Assembly: GCA_025349905.2 (NCBI GenBank)
Contig: MU625058.1
Coordinates: forward strand, 1 to 12,828
Length of the DNA: 12,828 nt
Source: Blastocladiella britannica
Lineage: Eukaryota > Blastocladiomycota > Blastocladiomycetes > Blastocladiales > Blastocladiaceae
Reading direction: 5' to 3'
The notes beneath the pieces were generated by a model, which made no database searches, was not told where the DNA came from, and saw nothing but the letters and a program-made list of their open reading frames with translations. This document shows, one piece after another, positions 1 to 9,528 of this stretch; the first letter of the stretch is position 1, and the number at the start of each line of letters is the position of its first letter. Both the position numbers and the translations under genes were made by a program.

Positions 1-36
1 TTTGTTTCATTTTTCACGAAAAAGTCAATATCAAAA

Positions 37-1091
37 ATGTTGAACTCGTCCATGTCCGATTACAAGGTGATGGAGCGCCTAGGCGAGGGCGCGCATGGGA
101 TCGTGGTCAAGGCCCACGAGCGGCGGTCCGGCCGCACCGTGGCCCTCAAGAAAATTGCCGTCAAGCCGTCAGCCCCGCCACTTCCCTTGACCATCTTTCG
201 CGAAATCAAGGCATTGCAGCACCTGGCGCCGCATCCCAACATCATCACCCTGGAGCACGTGTTTACTCATGGATCGTGCTACACGCTGTGCTTTGAATAC
301 GTTCCCATGGACCTATCCAGCATCCTCAAATCGGCGGCAGCGGCGGCCGCTGGGAACGGGACCGCTGGGAATAACGGGTCGCGGATTCCGCCGCTGCATA
401 CCAAAACTTGGCTCCATATGCTGCTGCAGGGTGTCGAGCACATGCACACGCTCGGGATCGTGCATCGCGACCTCAAGCCGGCGAATCTGCTCATTGCCGC
501 CACGGGCATGCTCAAGATCGCCGACTTTGGGCAGGCGCGATTGTTGCCGACGCTCGAACACGACGGACCTGAGGCGGCAGCTGCACCTCTGTCGCACCAA
601 GTCGCCACTCGATGGTACCGCGCGCCCGAGCTCTTGTATGGCGCGCGTCACTACTCCAATGCGGTGGATCTGTGGGCGATCGGGTGCATTTTTGCCGAGT
701 TGCTGAATGGATTGCCCCTGTTTCCCGGACAGAACGACATTGATCAGCTCTACGTCGTATTGTCGACCCTGGGTACGCCGACTGACGAGGAGTGGCCGGT
801 ATATTCTCTTTTTTCTTGGGTGTCCACTGGGTCACTGACATGAGTGAATAGGATCGGACATCGCTGCCCGACTACCACAAGATCCACTTTCCCGACTTTG
901 CCAAGAAGCCGTTTGAAGAGCTGGTGCCGCACGTGTCGCCGACTACGTTGGACCTTCTCCGCCGGTTCCTGGCGTACCACGGGCCTGCACGTATCTCTGC
1001 CATGGCCGCGATCCAGCATGCCTATTTTGCAGCGCCACCGTTCCCATGTGATGGGACAACGGCGGTCTTGTCAATGGATTTTCTTCTCTGA
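37..1091 (+). CDS. CDK20: CDK20/CCRK-like cyclin-dependent kinase (2 exons)
   Basis: Exons 37-798 and 852-1091 give 333 aa. The intron (799-851, 53 bp, GTATAT...CTGAC...TAG) is phase 0. Seen in the protein: glycine loop GEGAHG (16-21), ATP lysine in VALKK (K38), the PSTAIRE-equivalent helix LPLTIFREIKALQ (E56), HRDLKPANLL (catalytic D145), DFG (D163), and an activation segment ending HQVATRWYRAPELLYGAR. The last block, GEGAHGIV and the LPDYHKIHF stretch after the intron point to CDK20 rather than CDK2 or CDK7. The family is known to activate MAK/ICK-type kinases that control cilium and flagellum length (LF2 in Chlamydomonas). Oddities: an Ala/Gly/Asn insert at about 99-118, DFGQAR where DFGLAR is usual, a second Ala run at 180-183, and Ser186 in place of the usual T-loop Thr. 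The ATG at 52 (residue 6, MSDYK) aligns better with known N-termini, so the start may be either. The C-terminus after HAYFAAPPFP is weakly supported; a downstream exon is possible. The real gene may have 5' UTR outside the window. Confidence 0.9.
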
Positions 1092-1168
1092 TTTTTTTGA
1101 TTGTCCTTGATTTTTGATAAATTGCACAACCGCCGTGCATGCAGCATCGTCCGCCGAGCGCAAACCAA
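1092..1168 (+). other. CDK20-ZFC3H1 intergenic strip (77 bp)
   Basis: AT-rich strip with a T7 run just after the CDK20 stop and the stretch GATTTTTGATAAATTGCAC. It must hold the 3' end of CDK20 and the promoter or 5' leader of the next gene. No AATAAA is present. In an alternative model the bases from 1145 onward are a last CDK20 exon (see findings). Confidence 0.5.
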
Positions 1169-4100
1169 ATGCAACAGCCCCATCGGCTTCCGGACCGACC
1201 GTCAGGACCTCCGCCTCCGCCTCCACGTGCGTCTTATACGCTTGCTATATTCACCAAGCACGACCAATGTAACTGATTGATTGAAATAATAATACAGCCA
1301 AGATCCGGCGCACGTCCACCGAAAAGACCGAGCCCCTGGCAGCACGCCTGGCGTCGGCCGAGCTGATCGACCGCATTCTCGACCAGCATGAGCTGCAGCA
1401 AGTCTTTGAGGCGGTCCGGGCCGCGCCGGCCGCCCTGGCTCACCGCGCGCGCGAACTGGAGGCGTGGTGTCTCTCAAAGCTGTCGCAGCCATTGCCAGCG
1501 CCCGTTATTCGCGCCACCGACCAGGCCAGCCATGGGAATGGCGGCGGAGGCACTCTCGCAGTCGTGCATCCGCTGCCACCACCACCACCACCACCACCCA
1601 TGTCGCCAACGAGGGCTGCTGCCCCTCCGAGTGCGACTGCGTCTGCTGCCGCAAGTGCCGCGGTCGACGTCCCCTCGTCTCCGCATGCGATCGCCTCTTT
1701 GCCAGCAATGCCAGGGACGCCGGCAAAAAAGAAAAAGAAGCGGTCGCGCAAGAAATCGACCATGTCGGCGGCGTCGGAGATCGACCTCGCCGTCCCTGTC
1801 GCGATCGCGAGCGCGGTCGAGGCCGCGCCGACCTCTGCCGCCTATGCGCCGCCCTCTGCTCCTACGATGCTGGCAACCTCTGCGCCTCCGGTATTGGTGG
1901 CCGCCGGTCCTGCTGCAGTGGCCCCTGACGTCACGAAACTGCCCAAGCAGAAGCTGAAGAAACTGCAGAAACCGCTGCAGCGGCAACCTGGTCCCGGTGT
2001 GCAGGCACCGACGAGCGCGTCGACCGCTGCCACGCCGGTAACCGCCGCCATGCCGGTAACCACCAACGCAGTGCCTCCAGCTGCCGCGCCAACCGCCAGC
2101 GCGCCGACGCCTCCTGTCCGGCAGATCCCTGCCGCTCGCCAGCGCTACCCGCCGAACGCGGAAACCTTGTCTGCAGTGCACGCGAGTGCACCCAACACCC
2201 CTCGCACGCAGCTCATTGTCACTATGCCGCCTACATTGTCTGCATCTGCACCAGCAATCGTAGCAGCACCCGTACTAGCAGCAGCCGTACCACCAGTTGC
2301 TTTACCGTTGACTATTGCCGTCAAGGTGCAAGTACCAGCACCAACTCATGTGTCTGCTCCGACCAAAGCGGCAAAGACGACTGCACACGTCCCAGCCGCG
2401 ATCGCAGCCCCACCCAAACCACCACCTGTCGCCCGACCCATGCCCTTCACCCCCGATCCCCGGTCCAGTGGCCTGATTGATCTCGATGACCCAGAGCTGT
2501 ACGAGGACGATGACTGCGACAACGGCACGAGTCCCATGGACATTACACCTGTCAGTCCCTCGCGCCATCCCGCTGTCGCTGCACTCAGGAGGCCCGAGCG
2601 CCACCGTTCGCTCGATTCCTGGACAACCAGCGTCGCGGCCGAGGACAACGTGGCTCCAGACCCGGCGGCTGCAACTGTTATTGGTCTGGCGGATGGGATC
2701 GACCTTGAGCCGGGCGAAATCGCTGGTAGCGACGACGAGGTCGAGCTAATCACGGGGCACGCCCCAAGAAGAGCAACCCCACCAAAACCGACACATACCA
2801 CCACCATCAACAATGACGCTGTCGGCGGAGGAAACCTTGATCCTATTCGCCAGGTCCAGACGCCGCACTCGGACGATTCCATGTCGGAAGAAGTCGAGAT
2901 GGACGTTGGCGACGCATCCAGCCCGATCCGGCCACTGTTACAACCCACCACGTCGAGCGTGCCCGACACTGTGCAGCAGCTGCTGCCGCACGATACATCC
3001 CCGGCGCTCGTCGAGGTGTCGGCACCGTCGCCAGCACTGAAAGCTCCTAGCCCACCCCAACCTCTGCCCGTCACCGAACAAGCTCTCCAAGCTGAGCTTG
3101 CGCACTCGCAACGGCGCTTCGACAAGGCCAAACTCGCCCTTGCCAAGGCCAAGCTTGACATGGACATTGCCATGCGCCGCCACCGCAACATCATGGACCG
3201 CATTGCGGAATTCCAGGCCAAAGACCAAGCCGCCGCGCTGCAGCTTGCTGCTGAGCAGGCAGAGGCCGCCAAACTGGAAGCCGAGCGCCAGCAGCGTGCA
3301 GACCTGGAGCTTCGCATGCGTGCAGCCAAGGAAAAGCGCGACCGCGCACTGGCCGAGGCGCGCCAGGCCGAGCGGGTTCGTGTCGGCGAGCTGCTCCGTG
3401 CACTCTCTGCGACCATGAAGCGCGAACTCCAGGCGGCATCGACAGCGGACCTGCACACCAGCGTTGGCGACTTGACTTCCTCCATGACCGGCCTGCCGAC
3501 CGCGGCGAGTGCACCGCTGAAATCGGACCTAACCGAGTGCTATTGGATCGATGGCGCATGGATCCCTGCCAACGAGCTCGTGACTCCGTCCTTTATCGCT
3601 CGCGCGCGGCCTGAATGGGCCTCTGCCGACTCGTTTGCCACCGAATATCGCTCTGGCGGAAAGGATGTTCTGGCATTTGCGCACGAAGCTGCATCCTCCC
3701 ACGCCGCCGCCGCCGTTCCTCTCGATGCACAACCCAAAATGATTCGGTCCCTGGGAGATGTCTTTTTCGACCTGGACGAGCCTATTGAGGATGTTCTTGG
3801 TGCTGCCGACCATGCTCGCACTGCTCCAACACCGGTGGCTCACCCTGGCGCAGCTCGCTCTCTTCCATCGTATGGGTTCATCCCCCCCAAACCGCATACC
3901 GAGACTGGCCCTGCCGACTTAACGATATCTGCCCACCTCCTGCCTCCATCGGATCTCGCCATGTGCTTGCACGACCTGTCGGGTGCATGTGCAGACCCAA
4001 GCTGCGTGTACTTGCACGCCCACGACTTGGAATCAGTACCACTCTGGCTGCCCAAGCACGTTGCCCGAGCAATGCGTGCTGCCGCCCATCCGAGCGAGGT

Positions 4101-6483
4101 CGCGTCGTCGGTCCGGCGGGCACTCAAGGCGCTGGTGAAGGCAGCTGGCGCGGACACGCCCAGCGAAACCGCTCACGTGGAGGTGCTGCTGGCAGCCACA
4201 CGCGGCCACACGCCCGCCATCGACATTCCGCGCAGCGACCCGCACACGCGCGCCCACGGCAAACTACATCTCACGCCGCTGCACATGCAAGTGAGCGCTC
4301 AAGGTATTGCCAAACTCATTTACGGCCATCAGGCGGCGCCGACAGAAAAACTGGAGCGGTACTGGGACGAGCTGCGAGACGTGGATTGGTTTGCCAGGCT
4401 GGTGGAAACGAAGCGGCCCGATCACATTGCTATTGCTGACTGGCTCGAGTATGCGATGCTTGTACGTTCTTTTCCCTTTTGTTTTTTATGCACCAATTCT
4501 AACGACATAAATATATAGGTTCTTCCTTCACATATGACACTGTACCATTTCCTGGATAGCGAGCGGATCAGCGATTACCACCCAGCCATGGATGTGCTTG
4601 AAAAGGCACTCGTCGGGCACCCAGGGTCAGCCGACTTGTGGGAGCTGTACACGGAGCTCCTGGTATTTAAGGAACCCAACCGCCTTCTGGCCAAGCGCGC
4701 GTTCAGCAGGGCCCTCAAGCACCTGCCGACGCAGTGGACCCTGTGGTGGCGCTGGTACCGTGCCCAAGTCACCGATGTAGAGCGGGTCACTGTGCTATGC
4801 GACTTTGCAACCCGTGTCCTGGACGCACTGGCGGAAATGGGTGCGCACACGTCGGAAGTGGTCGTGGACGTGCTGTTTGCTCTTTGTCGGCTGGTCATGG
4901 AAATCCGCGGACCGTCCGTCGCCGCCACGGCGCTGGCAGCGATCCTGAGCTCGCCTGACCTCCCGACTGCCAAGCAAGAGATCCAGTCGCTTGCCGAGTT
5001 CTCGTCCGACTCCATGGATGTGGTCTCACCAGATACGTTCGAGTGCGTGCCGGCAGCGCTTTCCAGCGCCCTCATGACCCGAACGCTGTACTCGACGGAC
5101 TTGGCCGCGCTCTGGCTCGTGGTGGTCCATTTGGTGCTCTACCAGAGTCTCCCCACGCTATTGGTACCTCCAGCAATGAGCCCGCACTGGTACCGCGTCC
5201 CACGAAAGCTGTTTGTCGCCTCTCCACCAAGCAACGCCATGGAGACGGATCATTCGTTCGCGGAGCGGATTCCAGAGGCGTCCCAGACGCTTCTGCGGGT
5301 CGTTTTGGCGTGGGCCGCGTCCATGCCACAAGACACGGTGGCCGATCTCGCGGTCCTGGTCCGCAACTGGATCCCACTGGCGGGAAACGGCGCCATGGAC
5401 GAGGTGGAGTTTGCTTCCTGCATGTCCCAGCTGCTGGGCAAGTGCCCTACCCTTTCGCTGCATCTCGCTGCATTGCATTCCGTGCCCGGCCCGCTGGTTC
5501 CGTTGGCGACATCGCCCGACGCACGGTATACTTATGTCGAGCTGAACGCCTACTTGAAGCATGCGCTGCAAACTGGGAGCCGCGACTATACGCTCGCTTT
5601 ACTTCGAGCGGCTCCAAGCACGGTACGTTTTCTGATTCTTGTATTCCTTTTGAACGGACATTTCAAAACGATATCATCAACACCATTAAAAAGTCCCAAT
5701 TCCACTCGACGGCCCCGTGGTTGACTGGTCTCGTTGCTGCGAATCTGGCCATGTTGGTACCTCTTGATCCAGCCGCGTCTGTGACTCGACAACTATGTGC
5801 CCTATTGCCCACTGATCCTACTGTATTGCCGATACATGACGACGTGCTGGAATGGTTTACGCGTGGTTTCGATCGACTCGAGGACGAATCGGCAAGGCGC
5901 GCCGCCGTCGCGACCTGCTTACAAGTTCTTTTGCCGTCGCAACACGAAACAGCGCACCCGTACCCTGGTCAACTGCGCTCTGCGATCGTAAAGCCGATGC
6001 CGGCACAGGTACCCTTTATTGCTTTTTCATTTTTTGATTGATGAGCTGACGCCATTTGGATAGTCGGGCCTTTCGCAACTGACGCGATTCACGGCCGACC
6101 ATTTCCAGAGTCTTGGTCTCTCGGAGCAGACACATATTGCAAACTGGATCTTGTCCAATTCAATGGAACTGGGCGTGGATGCATCGATACTGGTATCACT
6201 TGCGCGAACACTGGCCGCATCGCAGAAAAATGCTGCCCCGCATCAGACGTCCTCGAACGAATTAGTTCGGCGCCTGTTGCTCGCGAGCTTGGATCGATCG
6301 GGTGGCAGCTTATCTGTGTGGGACGAGTGCGTACCTTTTTTCTTTTTCTTTTTTTTTTTTTTTTGGGATGTATGCGTGGATCTGATACTTCTTACGTGGT
6401 GCAAATTGAGTAGAGTGCTGTCGTTCCCGTGGAATACCGAAGCTCGCGCCGTCCTTGAGCAAGCTCGGCCCGTGTCGTCGTGA
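1169..6483 (+). CDS. ZFC3H1: ZFC3H1-type exosome adaptor: zf-C3H1 plus HAT/TPR-like repeats (6 exons)
   Basis: Exons 1169-1226, 1298-4461, 4519-5622, 5694-6008, 6064-6326 and 6414-6483 join in frame to 1657 aa. Order of parts: Pro-rich start; short helical stretch (about 20-85); Ala/Pro-rich disordered region with basic cluster KKKKKRSRKK (163-172); acidic LEPGEI followed by SDDE (489-498), like the EDGEI motif near the ZFC3H1 N-terminus; Ala/Glu/Arg coiled coil (about 612-726); zinc knuckle C909-x7-C917-x4-C922-x3-H926, the spacing of the zf-C3H1 domain of ZFC3H1 and fission-yeast Red1; RGHTPAI, matching the GHTPPF region that follows the finger in the human protein; then helical HAT/TPR-like repeats (about 1090 to the end) with LWELYTELL and WTLWWRWYRAQ. 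The family links poly(A) RNA to MTR4 and the nuclear exosome (PAXT in animals, MTREC in fission yeast); this role is inferred by homology. Human ZFC3H1 is near 2000 aa and Red1 near 700, so this resembles the long form. If intron 1 is wrong, the first ATG in exon 2 is at 1600. Confidence 0.88.
1227..1297 (+). other. ZFC3H1 intron 1 (decides the start codon)
   Basis: 71 bp, donor GTGCGT, branch-like CTGAT, acceptor ATACAG, phase 1. It joins the 58-base first exon (ATG at 1169, context ACCAAATG) to a frame that is open from 1298 through 4461 but has no in-frame ATG before 1600. The split codon becomes CCC (Pro), extending the run of prolines. The same donor hexamer is used by the last intron of this gene. 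Confidence 0.75.
1576..1596 (+). repeat. (CCA)7 microsatellite encoding polyproline
   Basis: Seven perfect CCA units followed by CCC give an eight-proline run within the ZFC3H1 coding frame, ending just before the in-frame ATG at 1600. Likely length-variable between strains. Confidence 0.9.
3964..4017 (+). other. zf-C3H1 zinc knuckle within ZFC3H1
   Basis: Residues 909-926 read CLHDLSGACADPSCVYLH, with the Cys-x7-Cys-x4-Cys-x3-His arrangement and the central Gly-x-Cys that mark the putative zinc-finger domain of ZFC3H1/Red1. This is the single most diagnostic motif for naming the 1657-aa protein. Confidence 0.9.
6327..6413 (+). other. ZFC3H1 intron 5, length 3n and stop-free
   Basis: 87 bp from GTGCGT to GAGTAG, phase 2, containing a T16 run (6349-6364). 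Removing it joins WDE to VLSFPWNTEARAVLEQA, which has the look of a HAT repeat end. Because it is a multiple of three and carries no stop in the host frame, retention would insert 29 residues including a phenylalanine run. Confidence 0.8.
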
Positions 6484-6565
6484 CTCTTTTTTTTAATATA
6501 CACTCAAACGGCCGACTGAGAAGTAGCTCTTTTTTTTGTCGAAACATTTGAATAAGGCAACAATC
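6484..6565 (+). promoter_or_regulatory. ZFC3H1-TRF4 intergenic strip (82 bp)
   Basis: It starts with T8 (6487-6494) running into AATATACACTC, a weak TATA-like stretch, and ends with a second T8 (6530-6537) before AACAATCATG. This space must contain the ZFC3H1 3' end and the TRF4 promoter or leader. No canonical AATAAA is visible. Confidence 0.4.
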
Positions 6566-9455
6566 ATGCCCACTCACCCGCGCAATCCGGCGCTCAAGTC
6601 TCGATCGCCCTCGCCGGGTCGGTTCGCGCATCCGAACCCGTCGGCCCCGCACGCTGCCCCCATGAAAAGTCCGCGCGGTGACGCGTTCGCAACCACGGGA
6701 CACGGGGCAACCAGTGACCCTAACGACGATGAGGACGACGACCACCTCGACTCGCGGATCAATGCCATTTCTGCCGTCGGCGTCCGCCAGCAGCCGTTCC
6801 GCACGCACCCATCAGCATCGGCGGCGGGAAGTGACTTGGCCGGTGAAACCCATGTCAAGCCTCATCCCTACGACCACCAGTACGGTCACCGCGGGACCGC
6901 GGCGGCCACGGCGGGCGCCGGCGAGAATGGTGGTGACCAGCAAGACAATGGCACAGCCGCTCCTACCACTGCGCTCGTGGACATGTCGTCGACGACGACA
7001 GCGGTTGGGGCCTCGGCGTCGGCATCGGCCAAGCCCAACAACAAGGCGGCCCGCAAGAAGAAAAAGGAGGCCGCGCGGGCTAGGCTGGCGGCGGATGCGG
7101 CCGCGCTGATTGAGCGCGAGATGGCGGGCATGACGATCGCCGAAAACAAGGCCGACCACCCGTCGCCGCCGGCCATTAAAATCGCAACCGCACCCCGTGC
7201 TGCCGCTGCTGCTGCTGCGACCTCGTCGGCGACGACTGCTGCGGCGACACCCAATGGACCTCTCCGCCGCGGCGCCGCGTCGGACCCGCCCATGGAATAC
7301 GCGCTCCGAGAGTCATGGAAGACGCTCTACCCGGTCGAGGTCATGTTCCGGCCGTACTATTCTGCCAACCAAATGCTTCCGATCCCCATGGACGGGTTCG
7401 TCACGTTCTCGTCTCCGTGGTTGCCGTCCGAGTGGGACGCTGACCTGGTTCCCGATCCGACCCCGATGACGATCATGTCGCGGTACTTGTTTCTTTTGTT
7501 CTTGTTATCGCCCCAAGAAGAATGCTCACCCTCTGATGTTCCAAAAAGTCTGTCCGAGGAGCTGCAGGCGTTTTCGACCGCCGCTGCTCCGCACGACAAC
7601 GACCTGTTCCTTCGCCAGCTGACCATGCAGCGCCTGCGTCAGGTGGCCGAACCCCTGATGCCAGAGGGCTCCCAGCTCACCTTGTTTGGGTCGTCGGCGT
7701 CCCCGGCCGCCAACAAGTCATCAGACCTGGATGTGGGCATTTTGCCGCCCAACAGTGAAGGCATTGACATTAACAATGGCCGATTGGCCGCGACAAAGAT
7801 CTTGCGGAAGGTGTACACGCGGTTTGGCCTTTTGGCCGAGCGCGGGTCCATGGAGTTTGTGTCAAGGACCAAGGTTCCCTTGATCAAGGTATGGTATATT
7901 TTGGCGACTGCCCGTTACCTGTTTGCTCACCTATAATATAATTACGTAGTACACGGACCGCGTGACGGGCCTCGAGGTCGATCTCTCGCTTCAGTGGGAC
8001 GGGTTCGAGACCGTCGACATTGTCAACCGGCTTGCCGACCGGTACCCGTCGCTGGTGCCGATTGTGCGGGCCATCAAGGCGATGTTGTCGCTGCACGGGC
8101 TCAACAAGGCGCGCGACGGCGGCATGCACGGGTTCTGTGTGCTGTGCATGGTGGTGGCGGTGCTTGGCCGGTTGGAGGCAATTGGTACGATCCCCGTGAC
8201 CCGCGAGCAGTACCTGGCAAATAAGGACGTCCCGACCGACGGGTTCGTTTTCATGACGATCCTGTTTTATTTCGGGTTTGTCTTTGATCCGGCCACCACG
8301 GGCCTCGACAACACCAATGGTGGCGCCATTTTCCAGCGCCACCCGCTGTGCGACCAGCTCTACGACGAGCACTTGCTGGTGGTCACGTCGGTGCGGCCGC
8401 AGTCGCCCCCCGAGAACGTCGGCCGGTCGGTCTCGGACTACACATGGTCCAAATTCCGTGCCATTTGCCAGCTGGCTATCTCCAAGTGGTACCAGTGCGG
8501 GCAGTACCGGCTGGCCGTGGACCCGGCCCGCGCGGGCGCCATCACCGCCATGCAAGAGGAGCAGCCCGACCCGCGCGGCGCGCCCGTGCTGGCGTCCACA
8601 TCGCTCCTGGGCATGATCGTGGACGTGCCCGAGGCGTACATGGCGGCCGAGGCCCGCGCGTTCCAGGCCGTGCATCTCTTGGACGAGCGGTTCTACCGGA
8701 CTATCAAGGACAAGGAGAAGGAGACGATCACCTCCTACGAGATTTGGTCCACGCGGGTCCTGGACTGGCAGGCCAAGGTGCTTGCGCATTCGATCCAGTC
8801 GACGGAGCAGGGTCAAGGGCGAGGCCGTGGCGGTGGTAACGGTGGGGGTGGTCGCCATGATCAGCCTCGCCAACAGCAACAGCAGCAGCCGACGGGTGCT
8901 GCCGCCGCCGCTGAGAGCAGTGGAGTCGACTCTAACGCGCCGGCAGCCAAGCAGCGGTCGGGGTCTGTGCCCGCCAACGGGGATGCTGCCACTGCCGTTC
9001 CTGTTGCCACCGCTGACGCTGCTGCGAGTGCAAGCAAGCCGGCCAAGTCCGCCAAGGCCCGCCACAGCTCGACGTCGCGTAAAAATAAGGCCAAGCTGCA
9101 CGACCACGACCACGACGGCGCAGGCAACAACCACGGAACTGTCGAGTCGGCACCGGCTGCTCCTCCAGTGCCCACGGTGGCCAAGTTCACGCCACCAGTG
9201 CCGCCGCCCGAGCACGTGCGGAGCACCAACGCTCCCAACAATGGAACCGCAGCGGCGACAGGCGCAGTCAGCGACGATTCTGGCTGGGAGTACTTTGAGG
9301 AGAGCACCCGGCCCAAGCTGCAGCGAAACAAGAAAAAGAAGCGGGTGGCGACCAAGCGGTCGATCGTGGAGCGCGACCAGAACGGCGATATTGTGCCGCC
9401 GGCGCCGATCCAGAGTCCGTTCACGTACGGAGAGGCCGGTCAAGAGGAAAAGTGA
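6566..9455 (+). CDS. TRF4: TRF4/Cid14-type non-canonical poly(A) polymerase (3 exons)
   Basis: Exons 6566-7482, 7549-7888 and 7950-9455 give 920 aa. Residues 1-240 are low-complexity (Ser/Ala/Pro/Asp) with a basic RKKKK block (163-167). The nucleotidyltransferase core starts near 255 (RESWKTLYPVEV). G353-S354-x10-D365-L366-D367 is the family GS...DxD signature and D430 in GLEVDLSLQW is the third metal-binding aspartate. LN (470-471) with GGMHGF (476-481) matches the LN...GG motif of TRF4-type enzymes, and NVGRS (575-579) matches the conserved PAP-associated segment. The tail has an Arg/Gly-rich patch and six Gln (about 706-735) and ends in basic and acidic stretches (RNKKKKR). TRF4 enzymes act with MTR4 and a zinc-knuckle partner (TRAMP) to add short oligo(A) tails to nuclear RNAs for exosome decay. 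It follows ZFC3H1, another exosome cofactor, by 82 bp on the same strand. GLD2/CID1-type is a less likely alternative. The ATG at 6566 follows a T-rich leader. Confidence 0.85.
7483..7548 (+). other. TRF4 intron 1, in-frame and stop-free
   Basis: 66 bp, donor GTACTT, T-rich start, CTGAT branch-like motif, acceptor CCAAAAAG. Splicing restores IMSRLSEELQAF, matching the L-x-EE/DE-I-x-x-F helix before the TRF4 catalytic domain. Reading through it would insert 22 residues (YLFLLFLLSPQ...), a hydrophobic stretch that does not fit the fold. A simple ORF caller would miss this intron. Confidence 0.75.
7889..7949 (+). other. TRF4 intron 2
   Basis: 61 bp, GTATGG...CTCAC...ACGTAG, phase 0, between VPLIK and YTDRVTGLEVDL. 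Removal joins the two halves of the catalytic palm in frame and brings the third catalytic aspartate (D430) into the reading frame. Confidence 0.92.
8871..8888 (+). repeat. CAR repeat encoding Gln6 in TRF4 tail
   Basis: Six CAA/CAG codons in a row follow a Gly/Arg-rich patch. Low-complexity coding sequence downstream of the catalytic region; it may vary in length. Confidence 0.8.
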
Positions 9456-9528
9456 ATGAATATATTTCGAATTATATATACTGTGGCAATAAAAGAAGTG
9501 CATGGGGTTTCTTTTTGAGGATTCATAT
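9456..9528. other. Convergent 3' region between TRF4 and ELO (73 bp)
   Basis: AATAAA at 9488-9493 on the + strand, 33 bases after the TRF4 stop, is a good polyadenylation signal candidate for TRF4. No perfect AATAAA is seen for the minus-strand ELO gene here. The space is so short that the two 3' UTRs probably overlap. Confidence 0.6.

Noticed and set aside
1388..1957. Open frame with a run of eight histidines
   Set aside because: It is the (CCA)n microsatellite read in another frame; the ZFC3H1 frame is far better supported.
2346..3485. Long (379 aa) minus-strand open frame opposite ZFC3H1 exon 2
   Set aside because: Ser/Ala-rich with no recognisable motif; it lies against the well-supported coding frame and is explained by GC-rich codon bias on the other strand.
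6349..6364. Poly(T) runs as signs of retrocopies or Pol III terminators
   Set aside because: They lie in introns or leaders of intron-bearing genes, with no target-site duplication, and no tRNA or other Pol III gene is visible nearby.
6536..6565. Upstream TTG start for TRF4
   Set aside because: The ATG at 6566 is 30 bases downstream, and the extra text comes from the T-rich leader. Non-AUG initiation is not needed.
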